Shown here: positions 60,738-64,000 of the stretch, piece after piece
How positions within the stretch are numbered: the first letter of the stretch is position 1
Layout: each line of letters begins with the position of its first letter
Assembly: GCA_963921425.1 (NCBI GenBank)
Contig: OY992838.1
Location: 1,302,001-1,366,000, forward strand
Direction of reading: 5' to 3'
From: Dryas octopetala
Taxonomy: Eukaryota > Streptophyta > Magnoliopsida > Rosales > Rosaceae
DNA: 64,000 nt
Notes under the pieces: generated by a model
Seen by the model: only the letters and a program-made list of their open reading frames with translations
What the model was told of the DNA's origin: nothing
The model's database searches: none
Position numbers and translations under genes: made by a program

Positions 60738-61250
60738 GGGTTTACTCCCCTTGTTTTCGTTCTCAATTTCTCGTCGCCAAGCATCGGACATTCGCTGCCT
60801 CCGCCTGTTCCCCCCTCCCGGCCTGTCATCTTCGTCTTTTGGCGATGATGGTTGGATCGTGGTTGTCGTCATATCACTGGAAGATGTGCGCTTCGGCTCA
60901 GGTGTTCGCACCTCCATCTTCCTTGGTTACGGTTACTCTTTATTTTCTGGAGTCTCTCTGGCTCCTTTGGTGGATGTGGTTCTTGCTCGGTGCTGACACA
61001 ATGAGATATTGGGGATTCTGTGGGTTCTGCTCACTTTCACCTCACGGTGTTTCTCTGCTTCCAACCACTGGCGGAGTGGCTCTCATGACCCACCTCCTTA
61101 GCCTAGGGTTTGGTTTTCTGTTTAGATGGGCTTTACTGTTTGGGCCACTTATTATTTATTTTTTATGTTTTTGGCTTATGGGCCCTTACTTTGTATTCTC
61201 AATGCCTTTTGGGCTCTTTTAATGCAATTCTTATTTCGACAAAAAAAAAA
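60738..61250 (+). mobile_element. Truncated retroposon with 3' poly-A in the JMT copy 2 3' flank
   Basis: The insert runs from GGGTTTACTCCCC to a ten-base A run after CTTATTTCGAC. (AA)ACTATTA occurs at both edges (60729-60737 and ending at 61255), consistent with a target duplication. The matching site after JMT copy 1 (CGAACTATGATTGG, about 55880-55895) lacks the insert. The 167-codon frame at 60719-61222 spans it and begins outside, so I do not call it a gene. No reverse transcriptase motif is left. Confidence 0.75.
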
Positions 61251-61299
61251 CTATTAATTGGTTCTATAAAGATTTCGAACAATCTTATACAAATATTGA

Positions 61300-61720
61300 T
61301 TTTCCATTTTCTTGGATTCCTTGCTCTTGTATTTTTATCATGTGTTTAGGTGACTCACAATTAATTTCGAATCAATCAATAGTTCATACAACTGTTTTAA
61401 GCCGATTTCATTGTTGACAATGTGTCTCTCCCTTACCCCTTGGCAAGTCTCTAACTAGATACAGTACACCCCTTTTATATTTGTGCTATTCTATGAAAGG
61501 CATGCATGGTGTACGTGGCCATTCATATATATATGTATATATATATATCATTGTAATTATTATCGATTTGCCTTTTTCTTGAACTCGATCCTTACTCTTA
61601 TATTTTTATCATGTGTGTAGGCGACTCATGAGTCTCTCGGCCCTTACCCCTTGGCAAGTCTCTAGCTAGATACAGTACCACCCCTTGTATATTTGTACTA
61701 TTCTAAAAAGGCATGGTGCG
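61300..61720 (+). repeat. Diverged direct duplication in the 3' flank of JMT copy 2
   Basis: Two units, about 61306-61510 and 61569-61716, share TTTTTATCATGTGT, CTTACCCCTTGGCAAGTCTC and AGATACAGTAC. A third, shorter relative lies after copy 1 (about 55970-56080). It is non-coding. Confidence 0.7.
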
Positions 61721-62158
61721 GACATTAATATATCTTTGTCCCTCTTATCTACTTAATTCTAAACAAACATCAACCACTTGGATACTTTTGCTGGCAGCAT
61801 CATGATAACGTTTTAGTGCCAATAACGATAAAAATGAAGCACTGAAGCTTACAAAAAAAAAAAATGAAGCACTGAAGCTCAATCACACTCATGTACGTCA
61901 AAAGCTTTCAAAACATTCATAATTATAAAGATAGTGGCACTGCACATATTTGAGGGTCCTAATTAAGCGAATTGTCTGAGCTTAGCTCTACCTTGGGACC
62001 TTATTTCAAAAATCACATTAAGGCATGTCGGCCAAACAACCAAACCAATTTCTCGCAACCGTACACGTCTCTCTCTTTGTTACTAATATAAAGTTATAGC
62101 TTACAAAACTTAATTTGATATCATTCTGCAGAAGGCATGTAGCTCTCAGAAAGAATTA

Positions 62159-63900
62159 ATGATGCCTTCCCTTTTGCATAACGCAGTGATAGTAGTTTTA
62201 GGAGCCTTGCCATTTCTGATTTACCAAATTATGAAATTACTACACCACCCTAAACAAGAATCAAAGGCTGATATTCCTCCAGGCAGCACAGGATTACCAT
62301 TGATTGGAGAGACCCTGCAGTTCATGGCTGCCATTAACAGTAGCCATGGGTTTTATGAGTTTGTTCGAATGCGCCGTCTCCGGTAACTCCTCCATCTCTT
62401 CTTATTTATGACCAACTTGTTCTTCTATACATTACTTTGTTACACTGACCCATAAACAAAGAATTGTTACAATATTTAATGTTTTAGACCTCTTCGTCTA
62501 TTGACAATTGATTTTGAGTTGAATGTTACCAATGTTGCAGTCACGGAAATTGCTTCAGGACCAACATATTTGGAGAGACCCATGTCTTTGTTTCGAGCAC
62601 GGAGTCAGCCAAGGCAGTTTTAAACAATGACTTGGGGAAATTCAGTAAGAGATACATAAGGTCTATTGCGGAGCTAGTTGGAAATCAAAGCCTGCTCTGT
62701 GCTTCTCACCAACACCACAAACTAATTCGTACCCAACTCAGCAATTTGTTCTCTATGAGTTCTCTTTCAGTGTTCATCAAACAGTTTGATGAACTGGTTG
62801 TTGAAGCTCTCAGAGGCTGGGAACATAGAAGCACTGTGGTCATACAAGATGAAGCACTTAAGGTAGATTATAGAATGCAATTTTCTTTCAAGACCATGCT
62901 TGATTTGAACCTATGGATCAAAGCCCAAATCAGTTGGTTTAAAATTGTTTTATTTGAAATTTATAACCCAACAAGCAGCATTTCGACCAGGCCTACATCT
63001 ACCAAAGCTTAATCTGGACTTAATATGGTGTTTAATGTAAATTTTGATCAGATAACTTGCAAAGCTATGTGCAAGATGTTGATAAGCGTGGAAAGCGGGT
63101 ATGAATTAGAGGTGTTGCAAAGGGAGGTGGCTCGGGTTTGTGAAGCAATGCTTGCATTCCCTTTGAGGCTACCCGGGACTCGATTTTACAAGGGCCTTCA
63201 GGTAAAATACCACTCAAATAAAGCCCAATAGCTCATAAATGGGCTTTTCTATTCATCTTATGGGCTCGAAGCCCCAAATTTTCAACACGTAACCAATCCT
63301 AAACTGTATGGTTCAGGCCAGAAAGAAAATCATGGGCATAATTGAGAAGGCAATGAGTGAAAGGAGAAAAGGGTTACAAGCTAATAATGTTGAAGATTTT
63401 CTGCAAAGACTTTTGACAGAGGATGATAAAGCATGTAATGAAGCAGCAGCAGCAGCCCCTACTGGGCCTGTGCTAACAGATGAAGAGATCCAAGATAATA
63501 TCTTAACCATGATTATCGCAGGTCAAGATACAACAGCCAGTGCAATCACATGGATGGTCAAATTCTTAGATGAGAACCCAGAGGTGCTTCACACTCTTAT
63601 GGTAAGTGAAAGCTTGAATTTTGAATTTTCAAAGGTAGTTGATATTTTTTTTTTTGCAACTAGCAAACGACTGTCTCTGTAGTCTGTTGAGTAAATTTTT
63701 ATTGTTTATTTGTTAGTCTTTTGGTTTGGAAATGTAGTCTTGTATGCTTTTAAATTTTATATAAAGTCAATTAAATATGTGATTATGATGATGCCAGTTG
63801 TTGATTGAAACAGAAAGAACAGCTTGACTTGGGGAGAAAAACTTGGTCAAAGTCGTTTCTAACACTGGAAAGAATTAACGAGATGTCGTATGCGTCCAAG
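62159..63900 (+). CDS. CYP722: Cytochrome P450, probable CYP722 family, 3' truncated by window
   Basis: Five exons are visible (62159-62382, 62541-62862, 63052-63201, 63317-63601, 63814-63900), about 356 aa, with a donor GTACTA after the last; the K-helix ExxR and the haem-binding Cys are beyond the window. An N-terminal ER anchor (residues 5-28) precedes the proline hinge PPGSTGLPLIGETL (40-53). The I-helix oxygen-activation motif AGQDTT is at 300-305. Architecture is that of the CYP85 clan (CYP707/716/722). The CYP722 call rests on linkage to JMT as in Arabidopsis At1g19630 (CYP722A1); CYP722 enzymes act on carlactonoic acid in strigolactone-related pathways. The alternative is another CYP85-clan enzyme. 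Two ATGs in tandem open the frame (62159, 62162). Confidence 0.82.
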
Positions 63901-64000
63901 GTACTAATCAATCAGTCAGTCATGACTTTTGACCTTTGTGTCATGGGGTTGTATGCTTAATCAATTTCATGTCTTTTTTTGACCAATTAATCAATTTCAT

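Noticed and set aside
60719..61222. 167-codon open frame after JMT copy 2
   Set aside because: It begins in duplicated JMT flank and runs through a poly-A-tailed insert with a target duplication; no domain, biased to Trp/Leu/Phe by composition.

Overview
This is eukaryotic nuclear DNA from a dicot plant, most likely a woody rosid. The genes have many short exons with GT-AG (and a few GC-AG) introns, the spacers are AT-rich, and the proteins are plant-specific families. I see no bacterial or organellar genes, tRNA, rRNA or CRISPR. Exon models were built by hand. Every internal exon keeps phase and the summed lengths give intact proteins of the usual family size, but no transcript data were available.

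Layout. 1-1769: 3' end of AP-4 mu adaptin (+). 5122-8095: BAHD acyltransferase (+). 8959-9915: a hAT-like MITE with a Tourist-like MITE nested in it. 11504-13753: a 2.25 kb inverted-repeat element with a GC-rich core. 15114-18034: cyclin T (+). 18035-24576: gene-free AT-rich spacer. 24577-28093: atypical bHLH factor, bHLH110 type (+). 28791-29707: two inverted-repeat elements. 32113-34973: bifunctional nuclease BBD (+). 36572-40672: Sec14/nodulin lipid-transfer protein, SFH type (+). 41172-42897: BCS1-like AAA-ATPase (-). 43665-45752: a hierarchical tandem array (about 22 bp x 8 = 179 bp, about 12 units). 46760-47287: HIPP metallochaperone-like protein (-). 47665-47992: a MITE with a perfect target duplication. 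49575-52335: inositol-pentakisphosphate 2-kinase IPK1 (-). 54322-55736 and 59004-60538: tandem JMT-like SABATH methyltransferases (+). 62159 to the end: 5' part of a cytochrome P450, probably CYP722 (+).

From memory, the order matches two Arabidopsis neighbourhoods: BAHD, CYCT1;3 and bHLH110 near At1g27620-At1g27660, and CYP722A1, JMT, SFH and BBD2 at At1g19630-At1g19660. This supports the family calls and suggests the window keeps an ancestral linkage. The genes do not form one pathway. JMT, CYP722 (carlactonoid/strigolactone metabolism), IPK1 (phytate, InsP6) and BBD (defence-linked nuclease) all touch signalling, but they are separate transcription units.

The least conventional features are the 179-bp array built from 22-bp modules, a perfect 72-bp inverted repeat, three GC-AG introns in conserved genes, a four-fold tandem splice acceptor in the bHLH gene, an in-frame 84-bp duplication at the start of the AAA-ATPase, and reciprocal retroposon insertions that can be dated against the duplicated JMT block.
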